DNA of 49,616 bases, taken from positions 1 through 49,616 of the IMG/VR virus record IMGVR_UViG_3300025132_000059. One strand, 5' to 3'. The stretch is from a virus. The notes beneath the pieces were generated by a model. The model ran no database searches, had not been told where the DNA came from, and was given only the letters and a program-made list of their open reading frames with translations. Positions 39,600 through 47,351 of the stretch are shown in pieces. The stretch's first letter is position 1; the number at the start of each line of letters is the position of its first letter. Made by a program: the position numbers and the translations under genes.

Positions 39600-42040
39600 T
39601 GGGAATGCATCAAATGCTAGGACCGATCGGAGGCGGTGCTAGCGATTACGTGATTGAGCGCAGCTTGCGATTCAATCCAGCAGACAGTGCTAATCTCACA
39701 AGAACTTTTTCTAGTGGAAACAGGAGAACATTTACTTTATCCTACTGGATTAAAGAGTGCGGCAAAGGTTTGTCACCCTCTAACAATCCCCATATCCTGT
39801 GGTCAGGGCCTGATGTAAATACGAGGGGCGGGATTGTCCATAGAGGTACAGGGTCAGACGCAAATGAACTGTATATCTTTAACCAAGCAGGTGGTACAAC
39901 AAATTGCCAAGTTTGGACTAATTCTCTGCACCGAGACTTTGGCGCCTGGAAGCATATTATTTGGGCAATAGATACCACCCAGTCAACTGCGACATATAGG
40001 GTGAGGGTCTACATTAATGGAGTAGAGGAAACGCTGAATTTTGCGACCACGCCTGCCCAAAATCTTGAGTTACAAATTAACGTAAATCAAGAGCATCGAA
40101 TTGGTAGAGGAACTCCCGATGATTATGGTAACTATTACTTAGCTGAGACGCATTTCATCGATGGTCAACAACTTACACCGACCAGTTTTGGTGAGTACGA
40201 TGACGATAATAACTGGATACCAAAAAGATTTACTGGAACATACGGTACAAATGGGTTCTTTTTAAACTTTGAAGACGCAACAAATACTACGACAATCGCA
40301 GAAGACAGTAGTGGAAATAGTAATGACTTTACGGCAAACAATTTTAGCGTTACTGCGGGAAAAACCAATGACAGCCTGCTTGATTCACCATCGAACGGAT
40401 CGCAGTCAGACACTGGTGCGGGTGGAGAAGTAAGCGGAAATTGGGCCGTTTGGAATCCGGTTTCTAGTCGTGGATTTGATAATACAAGCTCTTTGAAGAA
40501 TGGAAACCTAGATGTGCAAAATACAACTACCACATATGACAACCTTGTGGCGACCTTTGGGATGCCATCTAATACTGGTTCTTATTACTGGGAATTTGAA
40601 GTTACAGATAACAGCGGTAATTTTCACATTGGAGTTGCTAAAACAAGCGCCAACTTAGATGGCAGTGTTTTTGTAGGCGGTGTTGCTGGCACTTGGGGTT
40701 TTGGCAATAGTGGTTATAGATGGTCGGAGGGCACATTTGCTACCGGAGGTGCTGGCTTTGCGACAAACGGAATGATTGTCAGCATTGTTTTTAACTCAAA
40801 TACCGGCGTTATGAGTCTTTATCGAAACGGAACTCTTGACGTAAGTATCACAGGAATTACAGATGATGCAATTTACATGCCCGCTGTCTACACACGAAGT
40901 AGCGGAGGGGCAAGTTTTAATTTTGGGCAACGTCCTTTCCAGCAAAGCGGTGCTGTTCCTTCTGGCGCAAAATTACTTTGCTCAGCACTTCTTTCGGCCC
41001 CTACAATTGCCGAGGGTTCACAATACTTCGACGCAAAGTTGTGGACTGGAAATAGTTCGAACAATAGAACGATTAGCGGCTACAATTTCTCTCCAGACCT
41101 TGTTTATATCAAGCGTCGTAGTGCAAACTACGGCGGCATAATGATGGACACTGTGCGTGGATTAAACAACGGGCACGCTGGCACGCTTTACACAAACTCG
41201 ACTGCCGCTGAAGACACAGGTTCAACAAGCTCGATCTTATCTTTCAACTCCGACGGGTTTAATCTTGGAACGGATGGAGGTATTAATTACAGCGGATCCA
41301 CCTACGTTGGCTGGAGTTGGGATGCCGGATCATCAACGTCTACCAACTATGACGGCAGCATCAACTCTCAAGTCAGAGTAAATCAATCTTCTGGTTTTTC
41401 TATTACTGCCTATACCGGAAATGGATCTAGCAGTGGTTCAACGGTAGGCCATGGACTTGGAGCAGTTCCAGACCTTTTAATTATTAAGTCAAGGGGAACA
41501 AGCTACAGCTGGATTGTTTGGCACAATTCTTTTACGGCAAAACAACTTCTTTATCTGAACCATAATTACGCAATTCAGAACAACAAGGATGATCATTTCA
41601 ACAATACTTTGCCGACAAACCAAGTCTTTAGCTTGAGAGAATCGCCAGCAGTTAACTCAAATGGCACCAATTTTATTTGCTATGCCTTCAGCATGATTCC
41701 AGGCTATAGCGCGACCGGTACATACACTGGTAACGGCAACAACAACCGAGGTCCCTTTATATATCTTGGTTTCCGTCCTGCATTTTTGATGGTTAAGAGC
41801 TATACTCATGCTGAAAATTGGGTTATTTATGACTCCATACGCGGTCCTATCAACCCAATTAACAACGTTTTAAGGCCGAACACAGACAATCAAGAAACTT
41901 CTACCGATGAGAGAAAGATTGATTTCTTGTCGAATGGATTTAACATAAGAGGCACTGATGGGAATGTGAACGCATCCAGTAAATCTTACTTCTATGTGGC
42001 CTTTGCCGAACATCCCTTTAAAACCGCCCGTGCACGTTAA
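39599..42040 (+). CDS. Large fibre: LamG-like + SPRY-like + conserved C-terminal domain, module copy 2, 813 aa
   Basis: Same layout as the 790-aa fibre: RSLRFNPADSANLTRTFSSG, HIIWAIDTTQSTATYRVRVY, then ATFGMPSNTGSYYWEFEV, SIVFNSNTGVMSLYRNGTLD, and AFAEHPFKTARAR at the end. The two proteins are clearly paralogous but much diverged, with most divergence in the loops of the recognition domains. Probably a second receptor-binding fibre. Confidence 0.8.
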   Translation: MGMHQMLGPIGGGASDYVIERSLRFNPADSANLTRTFSSGNRRTFTLSYWIKECGKGLSPSNNPHILWSGPDVNTRGGIVHRGTGSDANELYIFNQAGGTTNCQVWTNSLHRDFGAWKHIIWAIDTTQSTATYRVRVYINGVEETLNFATTPAQNLELQINVNQEHRIGRGTPDDYGNYYLAETHFIDGQQLTPTSFGEYDDDNNWIPKRFTGTYGTNGFFLNFEDATNTTTIAEDSSGNSNDFTANNFSVTAGKTNDSLLDSPSNGSQSDTGAGGEVSGNWAVWNPVSSRGFDNTSSLKNGNLDVQNTTTTYDNLVATFGMPSNTGSYYWEFEVTDNSGNFHIGVAKTSANLDGSVFVGGVAGTWGFGNSGYRWSEGTFATGGAGFATNGMIVSIVFNSNTGVMSLYRNGTLDVSITGITDDAIYMPAVYTRSSGGASFNFGQRPFQQSGAVPSGAKLLCSALLSAPTIAEGSQYFDAKLWTGNSSNNRTISGYNFSPDLVYIKRRSANYGGIMMDTVRGLNNGHAGTLYTNSTAAEDTGSTSSILSFNSDGFNLGTDGGINYSGSTYVGWSWDAGSSTSTNYDGSINSQVRVNQSSGFSITAYTGNGSSSGSTVGHGLGAVPDLLIIKSRGTSYSWIVWHNSFTAKQLLYLNHNYAIQNNKDDHFNNTLPTNQVFSLRESPAVNSNGTNFICYAFSMIPGYSATGTYTGNGNNNRGPFIYLGFRPAFLMVKSYTHAENWVIYDSIRGPINPINNVLRPNTDNQETSTDERKIDFLSNGFNIRGTDGNVNASSKSYFYVAFAEHPFKTARAR

Positions 42041-42043
42041 GCC

Positions 42044-42325
42044 ATGGTTTTCAAAATTCTGATCACAGTTTTAGCCCTTGCTCCAAACCTTTTGATCGGT
42101 TACTTGTTTCTCAATAAAGACGCAATTATTGAGAAGCAAAAAAAGGCTTTATTAGGTGCTCTCTCTGGTCAGGTTGCAGGGCAGTTGAGTAAGCAGACTG
42201 ACGCAATCAAAGGCAACATGGACTCGATGTTCACTGATACTATTAAACCTGAGATCAAGGCAGGTGATAAGAAGACTCTTGACGCCATTCCTAACACCAC
42301 GGGTCCCGCGTTACCCTTCAAGTAA
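42044..42325 (+). CDS. Small membrane protein with charged tail, 93 aa
   Basis: Signal-anchor-like N-terminus (MVFKILITVLALAPNLLIGY) and a polar helix with repeats of the type KKALLGALSGQVAGQLSKQT. One membrane pass, the rest in cytoplasm or periplasm. The stop overlaps the next start by 1 nt. Role unknown; a holin or membrane factor is possible. Confidence 0.65.
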   Translation: MVFKILITVLALAPNLLIGYLFLNKDAIIEKQKKALLGALSGQVAGQLSKQTDAIKGNMDSMFTDTIKPEIKAGDKKTLDAIPNTTGPALPFK

Positions 42326-43101
42326 TGCCTTCAATACCTGATCTTACAGTCAGGCCTTTACGTGATACGTCGATTCAGCCGATACACGGTTGGGTTGACG
42401 TGCCGCCAGTCGTTAATGCGGTTTCTCCGCCGGTGACACTGAACCTTGGCACTCCAATTATACAAATACCTGGGTGCGTAAAAGCGCATCCAGGTTCGGA
42501 TAAATCAAATCAAATTAAAGTTGATGATCCGAAAGGGGTAAGAGTTTATTGTGATGCGAATCAACCAACGTTTACACCTCTTGATTACACACCTGAAAAT
42601 TTAATTTATCAAAGACCTGCTGGTTTTGCTGGTTATAAAGGACCAAAGCCGAAGCCAACTGTTGATAAGGACTTAGCGCCTTCCAGACCGCCTGTTACCC
42701 CGCCCGATGATACGATAGGTTCCGCTGGTGATGAAAAGGATAAAGAAGAAGAAACCGTACCAATCTGTGGTGAAGGGTATAATTTAGTCGATAGTGAATG
42801 TGTAGAAATAGTCGGAGATGTAAAAGCCGAAATATCTTTTGTTGAGAAATATTTACCCACTCTTCCACAAACTACAACCACTGCGACCATAGCTGTTGTG
42901 GCCACAACATCCGCGTTGATGGCAAAACCTTTGGCCGATTTACTTTTAAAGCTTATAAAACCTACGGTGAAGAAGATAATGAAGAAGATTGCTGCGTTGA
43001 AAGGACAGAGCCCGAAGGCAGAGAGTGTCTCGCAGCGTCGCCTTGCTCAGCGTGATCGGAATCGTGCGCTTCGTGCTCTTCGTAAGGCTCTAAAGAAATA
43101 G
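42325..43101 (+). CDS. Conserved cyanophage-type structural/membrane protein, 258 aa
   Basis: Pro-rich N-terminus (IPGCVKAHPGSDKSNQIKVD, GVRVYCDANQPTFTPLDYTP) of a type I associate with cyanophage proteins, a disordered acidic region (PPDDTIGSAGDEKDKEEETV), a Cys pair (PICGEGYNLVDSECVEI), one hydrophobic segment (TATIAVVATTSALMAKPLAD) and a very basic tail. It converges on a minus-strand gene and overlaps its 3' end by 140 nt. Confidence 0.7.
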   Translation: MPSIPDLTVRPLRDTSIQPIHGWVDVPPVVNAVSPPVTLNLGTPIIQIPGCVKAHPGSDKSNQIKVDDPKGVRVYCDANQPTFTPLDYTPENLIYQRPAGFAGYKGPKPKPTVDKDLAPSRPPVTPPDDTIGSAGDEKDKEEETVPICGEGYNLVDSECVEIVGDVKAEISFVEKYLPTLPQTTTTATIAVVATTSALMAKPLADLLLKLIKPTVKKIMKKIAALKGQSPKAESVSQRRLAQRDRNRALRALRKALKK

Positions 43102-43888
43102 GGTGATAATGAGGAACTAATGTATCACCAGGGAGCTTAACAACTACGTCTTTACAGACGTCAAAATAAGGTGATTTTGGGTGAAAAGTAATTCCATTTT
43201 TTGCTAGCTCACCGCAATTTTTCAGTCTTGCGATTTCGAAATCTAATCGACGATTTGCAAGTACCTGTTGCTGAAGGGCTATTTGGGTGTCTACAGCTTT
43301 TTTGCACCTATCTTGAAGACTTCGATCTAAAGGTACAGATATTGTTGCTGACAAACCACCATTGATGCTGTGATTATTTTTTTGACCAGTCCTGACATCT
43401 TTCCAGTATAAAATTGAACCCGGATTATCAATAACCCCATCTCCATCTACATCGCTTGTATCATAAACAGGATCTTGATAATGTGATTCAAATGGCTTTT
43501 GATATGAGTTGCTATTTGTAATGAAAGGTGTGAGGTTAAATGTAGGCCCTTGACACTGAATACCAGCTCCGTAAGTGTTTGTAATATAAGGACCTTGTAA
43601 TACCTGAATAGCTTGATTAGTTACTGAACCACTACTTGTCGCTACAGGGTTTGCTGTGGCGCTGACACCACCAACATCGGCAGCCATTGCCGGAGACGCA
43701 AAAGCAGTGAGTGCAGTTATTGAGAGAATATAGACGTGCTTTCTGTGACGCTGTGAATTTCGGTTGTTCTTTGAATTACAGTTTGGTTGGAAAGGCCAGG
43801 TCCATTCATGGTTTCCGTGAACTGAAATGCTGCCCCGGGTTTGACTATCTCCCACCTGGGCTTGTTTGCAGTGTCCAGAGTTGTCCAT
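42962..43888 (-). CDS. Secreted protein, third gene of the leftward island; start codon uncertain
   Basis: Open from 43888, but the biological start is probably near 43729, because the signal peptide (YILSITALTAFASPAMA, cleaved before ADVGG) begins there. Only ATT or ATA codons are available at that point; ATG choices are 43888, with 50 extra residues over the upstream gene, or inside the signal peptide at 43687. Residues after the signal resemble cyanophage secreted proteins (IQVLQGPYITNTYGAGIQCQ, DFEIARLKNCGELAKNG). The 3' end overlaps the convergent gene by 140 nt. Confidence 0.65.
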   Translation of the reverse strand: MDNSGHCKQAQVGDSQTRGSISVHGNHEWTWPFQPNCNSKNNRNSQRHRKHVYILSITALTAFASPAMAADVGGVSATANPVATSSGSVTNQAIQVLQGPYITNTYGAGIQCQGPTFNLTPFITNSNSYQKPFESHYQDPVYDTSDVDGDGVIDNPGSILYWKDVRTGQKNNHSINGGLSATISVPLDRSLQDRCKKAVDTQIALQQQVLANRRLDFEIARLKNCGELAKNGITFHPKSPYFDVCKDVVVKLPGDTLVPHYHPISLEPYEEHEAHDSDHAEQGDAARHSLPSGSVLSTQQSSSLSSSP

Positions 43889-44172
43889 GTACTTGTGACT
43901 CCGTTGACCGTGTTGGAGGTCGAGTCGGTAGCATTTGGCGCAAGACTGCCGCCAGTGTTTTTGATATTACTACCAGTCACAGAGTACTGGTAACCAGTGT
44001 TGTAGTCAATTGAATTTATTGTTTCAGTGACCACTGATGTTGTTTCAGTCTTCGACTGTAAGCTACCTTGAGTAAAATTTGGTACCACTGGAACTGAGTA
44101 CGCAGCTTGCGAAAGGCCGTGCAAAATTCCTAGGCAGAAACCTAGTACAAGCGAATCGCGAAGGTTATACAT
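43717..44172 (-). CDS. Secreted protein, second gene of the leftward island, 151 aa
   Basis: Start set at the ATG at 44170-44172, 1 nt after the upstream stop; a longer in-frame start exists. Signal peptide MYNLRDSLVLGFCLGILHGL, cleaved near SQAAYS. The mature part is Thr/Ser/Asn-rich (TTSVVTETINSIDYNTGYQY, SVTGSNIKNTGGSLAPNA) and beta-like. Shares the SVTGSN/SVSGSN string with the first gene. Probably exported to periplasm or surface. Confidence 0.65.
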   Translation of the reverse strand: MYNLRDSLVLGFCLGILHGLSQAAYSVPVVPNFTQGSLQSKTETTSVVTETINSIDYNTGYQYSVTGSNIKNTGGSLAPNATDSTSNTVNGVTSTWTTLDTANKPRWEIVKPGAAFQFTETMNGPGLSNQTVIQRTTEIHSVTESTSIFSQ

Positions 44173-44173
44173 C

Positions 44174-44665
44174 TCAACGCACAGTGACCTCGCTGACGTG
44201 TTGTCCGGTGGCCGTAGTTCCTGCCCCACCAGCCGTGATCGTCATCGCACCATCCGTAGCGATTGTTCCAGCCAAGCTGCCTGCAAGGCCGCCCGAGCTG
44301 GTTGTCGTGGAGCCGAGCATAGGAAGGGAAGGAACAACTCCAGATGTCACTGTTGTTCCGCTGGTCACATCATCACCTTCGATGAACGACTCGCTGAATG
44401 TAAACGCATCACCCGCAGTAGTGATTTCTGCGCCCATAGGGGTGTATCCGACTGCTGTGCCAGATGAAAGAGCACCTAGGCCACCAAAAGAGCTCCCTGA
44501 TTTAACAGAGACATTTGAGCCACTTACGGAATAAGTGCTTCCAATGCGTGTTGCCTGGCTGGCTGCGCCATCAACTGTGAGCTGCACTGAGCTCTGGAGT
44601 TTATGAATAATATCTGCACGTGCGCCCCCTGCAAATAAAATAATCAATGCGAAGATACGGAGCAT
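44174..44665 (-). CDS. Secreted protein, first gene of the leftward island, 163 aa
   Basis: Signal peptide MLRIFALIILFAGGARA, cleaved before DIIHKL. The mature part has SSVQLTVDGAASQATRIGST and YSVSGSNVSVKSGSSFGG, a pattern I associate with proteins of marine cyanophages, with Thr/Gly/Ser-rich beta sequence after it. Divergent from the membrane protein gene at 44720; the 54-nt gap must hold both promoters. Confidence 0.7.
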   Translation of the reverse strand: MLRIFALIILFAGGARADIIHKLQSSVQLTVDGAASQATRIGSTYSVSGSNVSVKSGSSFGGLGALSSGTAVGYTPMGAEITTAGDAFTFSESFIEGDDVTSGTTVTSGVVPSLPMLGSTTTSSGGLAGSLAGTIATDGAMTITAGGAGTTATGQHVSEVTVR

Positions 44666-44719
44666 GGTTTTATCTACACTACTCTGATATTAAACGGAGG
44701 AAACACAGTATGATATTAA

Positions 44720-45178
44720 ATGAAAGTGATTGTACCCATGGCTGAAGTTGTAAAAGAAGACTCTCAAGAACCTAAAAAGAAGAGTGTGTTTACAAAGCTG
44801 AAGGAGAAAGCAGGTGATAGCGAGGAACATCTTGCAATTCTTTCAAACTTTGTCCGGCTAGGTGTTTTAATCTGGAGTGGCGGAATCCTCACTTTAAATT
44901 ATGTGACCATTCCCGGACTGGCCCAACAAAAAATCGATCCAACTTTCATTGCCAGCGTCTTTACAGGCGTTTTGGCTTCTTATGGCGTACAAACAGCTAA
45001 AAAATCAGGTGATGGCACCATGAAAATGAAAGATGGTGGTTCAGGTATTACAAAAGCAGATATTGAAAGATTAATTGAGAAAGCTGCTCAGACAGCCCCT
45101 GCCCAGGTCATCCGAGTCGAGCAAGCTCCGCTCAAAATTACGACCACTACAGAAAAAGACGACACTTACAAGATGTAA
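44720..45178 (+). CDS. Membrane protein with two hydrophobic segments, 152 aa
   Basis: Starts at 44720 (MKVIVPMAEVV) or at the ATG at 44738. A charged N-terminus (EPKKKSVFTKLKEKAGDSEE), two hydrophobic segments (FVRLGVLIWSGGILTLNYV and IASVFTGVLASYGVQTAKKS), then a charged C-terminal helix. Two-pass membrane protein of the size and shape of a holin, but no proof. A GGAGGAAACACAGT ribosome site actually serves an ATG at 44710 that encodes a 12-codon minimal frame overlapping the start. Confidence 0.7.
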   Translation: MKVIVPMAEVVKEDSQEPKKKSVFTKLKEKAGDSEEHLAILSNFVRLGVLIWSGGILTLNYVTIPGLAQQKIDPTFIASVFTGVLASYGVQTAKKSGDGTMKMKDGGSGITKADIERLIEKAAQTAPAQVIRVEQAPLKITTTTEKDDTYKM

Positions 45179-45180
45179 AA

Positions 45181-45786
45181 ATGAACTTAAAATCAATTGC
45201 TATCGGCGCAGCCACGGTTATCGGCGTTGCCCATCTCGGTGTGCTGGGTCATTTGATTCAAGTGCTCAGAGAGGACAGCCGAGTAATAATGCCGTCAATC
45301 AACTTACCCACTGGGCCATATTCCTCGTACAAAGTCAACGTAAATAAGCAGGGGTATCAGCTGCAGTACAACGCAAATGATCCAAAAGTACTGAGATCCA
45401 AGCGAGTTCTCGATTTAGATCAAACTCACTCCAGTAAAGGCGGTTTCTTAAAACCTGCAGAGATGTTAATTGAGGATCGGAAGGAATACGAAACTCATGA
45501 ATACACGATGGAAGGGTATCGCAATTCAGGTGAGGGTGGTCCTGTTGGCACGGGAAAGCCCGGAGAGCTGACTGCGAAACAATTAGAGTGTATAAAGGCG
45601 GCAGGGTCTGGAGAGAGCACAGGTGCGATGGTAGGCGCTGGCGTAGCAAGTAGTTTCGCTCCTGCTTTGACTTCCATTCCATATGTGGGGTGGCTCGCAA
45701 GTGGTTGGGCTGTTATGTTTGGACAAGATAAAGGAGCTGAGATTGGTGGCACAGTTGCTACTGCTCTGAAAGATTGCGATGCCTAA
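45181..45786 (+). CDS. Conserved cyanophage-type membrane protein, 201 aa
   Basis: N-terminal signal-anchor (IAIGAATVIGVAHLGVLGHL), central soluble part with YSSYKVNVNKQGYQLQYNAN, and a C-terminal hydrophobic segment (MVGAGVASSFAPALTSIPYV, then GWLASGWAVMFGQDKG). Starts 2 nt after the previous stop. Possibly a two-pass envelope protein. I associate the family with marine cyanophages but know no function. Confidence 0.7.
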   Translation: MNLKSIAIGAATVIGVAHLGVLGHLIQVLREDSRVIMPSINLPTGPYSSYKVNVNKQGYQLQYNANDPKVLRSKRVLDLDQTHSSKGGFLKPAEMLIEDRKEYETHEYTMEGYRNSGEGGPVGTGKPGELTAKQLECIKAAGSGESTGAMVGAGVASSFAPALTSIPYVGWLASGWAVMFGQDKGAEIGGTVATALKDCDA

Positions 45787-45988
45787 ATCTGATGATGAAG
45801 ACGATATTTATCTGACGATTGAATTTCATCAAAGTGATATTGCACAGCTAGCCGAGTCTGTTGACTTTCACTGGCAAATGTGGCCTGGTAGTCCAGCGAG
45901 GCCCGTTGAGGAGCAGGAGCGTCTTTATCGCTTAAGGGCAATATTACGTGTCGCCATGCTTGAAATTATGTATCATAAGAAAGAATAG
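45779..45988 (+). CDS. Small acidic protein, 69 aa
   Basis: Starts inside the end of the previous gene (8-nt overlap). MPKSDDEDDIYLTIEFHQSD, then FHWQMWPGSPARPVEEQERL and a helical end. Soluble, acidic at the front. No family recognised. Confidence 0.65.
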   Translation: MPKSDDEDDIYLTIEFHQSDIAQLAESVDFHWQMWPGSPARPVEEQERLYRLRAILRVAMLEIMYHKKE

Positions 45989-45996
45989 AATTTTTT

Positions 45997-46773
45997 ATGA
46001 CACGGGAAGTAAGCATTAGGGCTGTAGTAAATACTAATTTTGTAGTCCTCTCCGATAATGATAAGCAAGGAGAGTTTCTTAAAGATCGTCGAATACCGAG
46101 TTGCAAGCTTTTAGAGGAGCTTGAGTCATCGCTTGTAGTCGATTCTCCTCTGGGCACTTGGCTTTTAGTTAAAGACGACTGGGTAATTGAACAAGACGAA
46201 GTAATTGAAAAACCTTATAAAGAAAAAAACGGTTTTCGTTATCTAGAAGGATACCCTTATTTCCATCTGCCCCTCGAAAAAGAGCATGACCATAGGAAGG
46301 GCCTGATTTATAGCACTGCAAGTGCATTGATAGGCTTAAATATAGGTCCTATTAAGAGCCTTGATGATTACTTAGCAGCAGTCTATAAGCATGGGACGGG
46401 CACTTATAAGTCTAATAATCGTGCAGGTCTTTCAGAGATTGGCGTGGGCTGTACAGTTTCTCACACGATCGGCCCTGAAGAGATTGAAGACGAGATTGAC
46501 GAAGGTCGGCCTGTAGTGTTGGCGATCGTCGCCAAAGGGACGTATAGAAAACCTTTTGGCTTGACCTATTACGTTTGTGTTTATGGTTATAGCAGCGACT
46601 CTTGGCTACTGCACGATCCCTGTGGACGCCTTGATCTAAAGGACGGCCTTTGGGAGTCGACTGTAGATGGTGCGGGTAAAGGTATTACGTATGACAGGGA
46701 GATGTCGCAGAAGAGAATTTTTTATGGAGGCGGTGCTAGCGGCTGGGGTTTTATTAGATTCCATGAATTTTGA
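45997..46773 (+). CDS. SH3-like + Peptidase C39-like protein lacking visible catalytic residues, 258 aa
   Basis: Residues 1-78 look like an SH3-type beta domain. Residues about 84-225 follow the C39_2-like papain layout: YPYFHLPL, a helix with YSTASALIGL (105-114) where the family has Cys-x-x-A-S, then EGRPVVLAIVAKG-type strand, GLTYYVCVYGYSSDSWLLHD at 188-207 where the family has Gly-His-x-V, and HDPCG. Neither the catalytic Cys nor the His is in its expected place, so it may be a non-catalytic binding protein. Role in lysis or adsorption unknown. Confidence 0.6.
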   Translation: MTREVSIRAVVNTNFVVLSDNDKQGEFLKDRRIPSCKLLEELESSLVVDSPLGTWLLVKDDWVIEQDEVIEKPYKEKNGFRYLEGYPYFHLPLEKEHDHRKGLIYSTASALIGLNIGPIKSLDDYLAAVYKHGTGTYKSNNRAGLSEIGVGCTVSHTIGPEEIEDEIDEGRPVVLAIVAKGTYRKPFGLTYYVCVYGYSSDSWLLHDPCGRLDLKDGLWESTVDGAGKGITYDREMSQKRIFYGGGASGWGFIRFHEF

Positions 46774-46793
46774 GCTATACTGATTCCAAATCA

Positions 46794-47003
46794 ATGGAAG
46801 TAATGGAAGAAATCCTTGCAGATACAGAGGAAAAGCTCCTTATCCAACAGCAAGACCTTGCCGACAAGATTCGCAACGCTGAGGATTCGTTGATGCGAGA
46901 CAAAGAGCTGTACCTCAAAGTCACTGGTGCCATCGAAGGCATTTCAATTGTCAAACAACGCATGGCGCCTAAGCTGGCCGAGGCGATTACTGAGGATGAT
47001 TGA
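46794..47003 (+). CDS. Small coiled-coil protein, 69 aa
   Basis: Start set at the ATG at 46794 (MEVMEEILADTEEKLLIQQQ); a TTG eight codons upstream is the alternative. Almost all helix, heptad-like (DLADKIRNAEDSLMRDKELY, IVKQRMAPKLAEA). A GCTATACT, one mismatch from the late-promoter motif, lies 5-12 nt before it. Probably an oligomeric structural or accessory protein. Confidence 0.65.
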   Translation: MEVMEEILADTEEKLLIQQQDLADKIRNAEDSLMRDKELYLKVTGAIEGISIVKQRMAPKLAEAITEDD

Positions 47004-47238
47004 GATGATGGAAGGCCTCACGAAGAGTCGCTATAAGGCGCTAGAAACAGTTGCTGAGCACCTGTCACCTCCGTCACGCGAGATGCGTTTAGAGGCGATT
47101 ATAAAGGACATCCCAGAAGAAGATTTGCGCTGGGTCGTCGACAAATTGCACTATTTTATTCTTAAAATTTTAGAAGACGCTGAGCTTGATCCAGCGGAGG
47201 AAGACTGCGATTTTTTATCGCCTGGATTGACTGACTAA
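46996..47238 (+). CDS. Small acidic helical protein, 80 aa
   Basis: Start set at the ATG at 46996 (MIEMMEGLTKSRYKALETVA), overlapping the previous stop by 8 nt. Several helices with acidic patches (DIPEEDLRWVVDKLHYFILK, DAELDPAEEDCDF). Ends TAA-TAG and abuts the tRNA gene on the opposite strand. Function unknown. Confidence 0.6.
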   Translation: MIEMMEGLTKSRYKALETVAEHLSPPSREMRLEAIIKDIPEEDLRWVVDKLHYFILKILEDAELDPAEEDCDFLSPGLTD

Positions 47239-47323
47239 TAGGAGCGGAGGGGGTCGAACCCTCACGACCGCTGTGGTCTCAGGATTTTAAGTCCTGTGTG
47301 TCTACCGATTCCACCACGCTCCC
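47239..47323 (-). tRNA. trnL-UAA: tRNA-Leu(UAA)
   Basis: Complete class II tRNA read on the minus strand. Acceptor stem GGGAGCG / CGCTCCT (one G-T pair at the end), D-arm GTGG...CAC, anticodon loop CTTAAAA with anticodon TAA, long variable arm with GACC/GGTC, T-arm GAGGG TTCGACC CCCTC, discriminator A. CCA is not encoded. No group I intron interrupts the anticodon loop, unlike tRNA-Leu(UAA) of many cyanobacteria. It is antisense to the phage genes on both sides, which is a common setting for a phage attachment site. Confidence 0.93.
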
Positions 47324-47351
47324 GGTGTTGCAAGCATAACGCACAGCACAA

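Noticed and set aside
44079-44534. 151-codon plus-strand frame within the secreted island
   Set aside because: It is antisense to two genes with clear signal peptides and is Val/Pro/Ala-rich in a way expected of a shadow of Thr/Gly-rich coding sequence.
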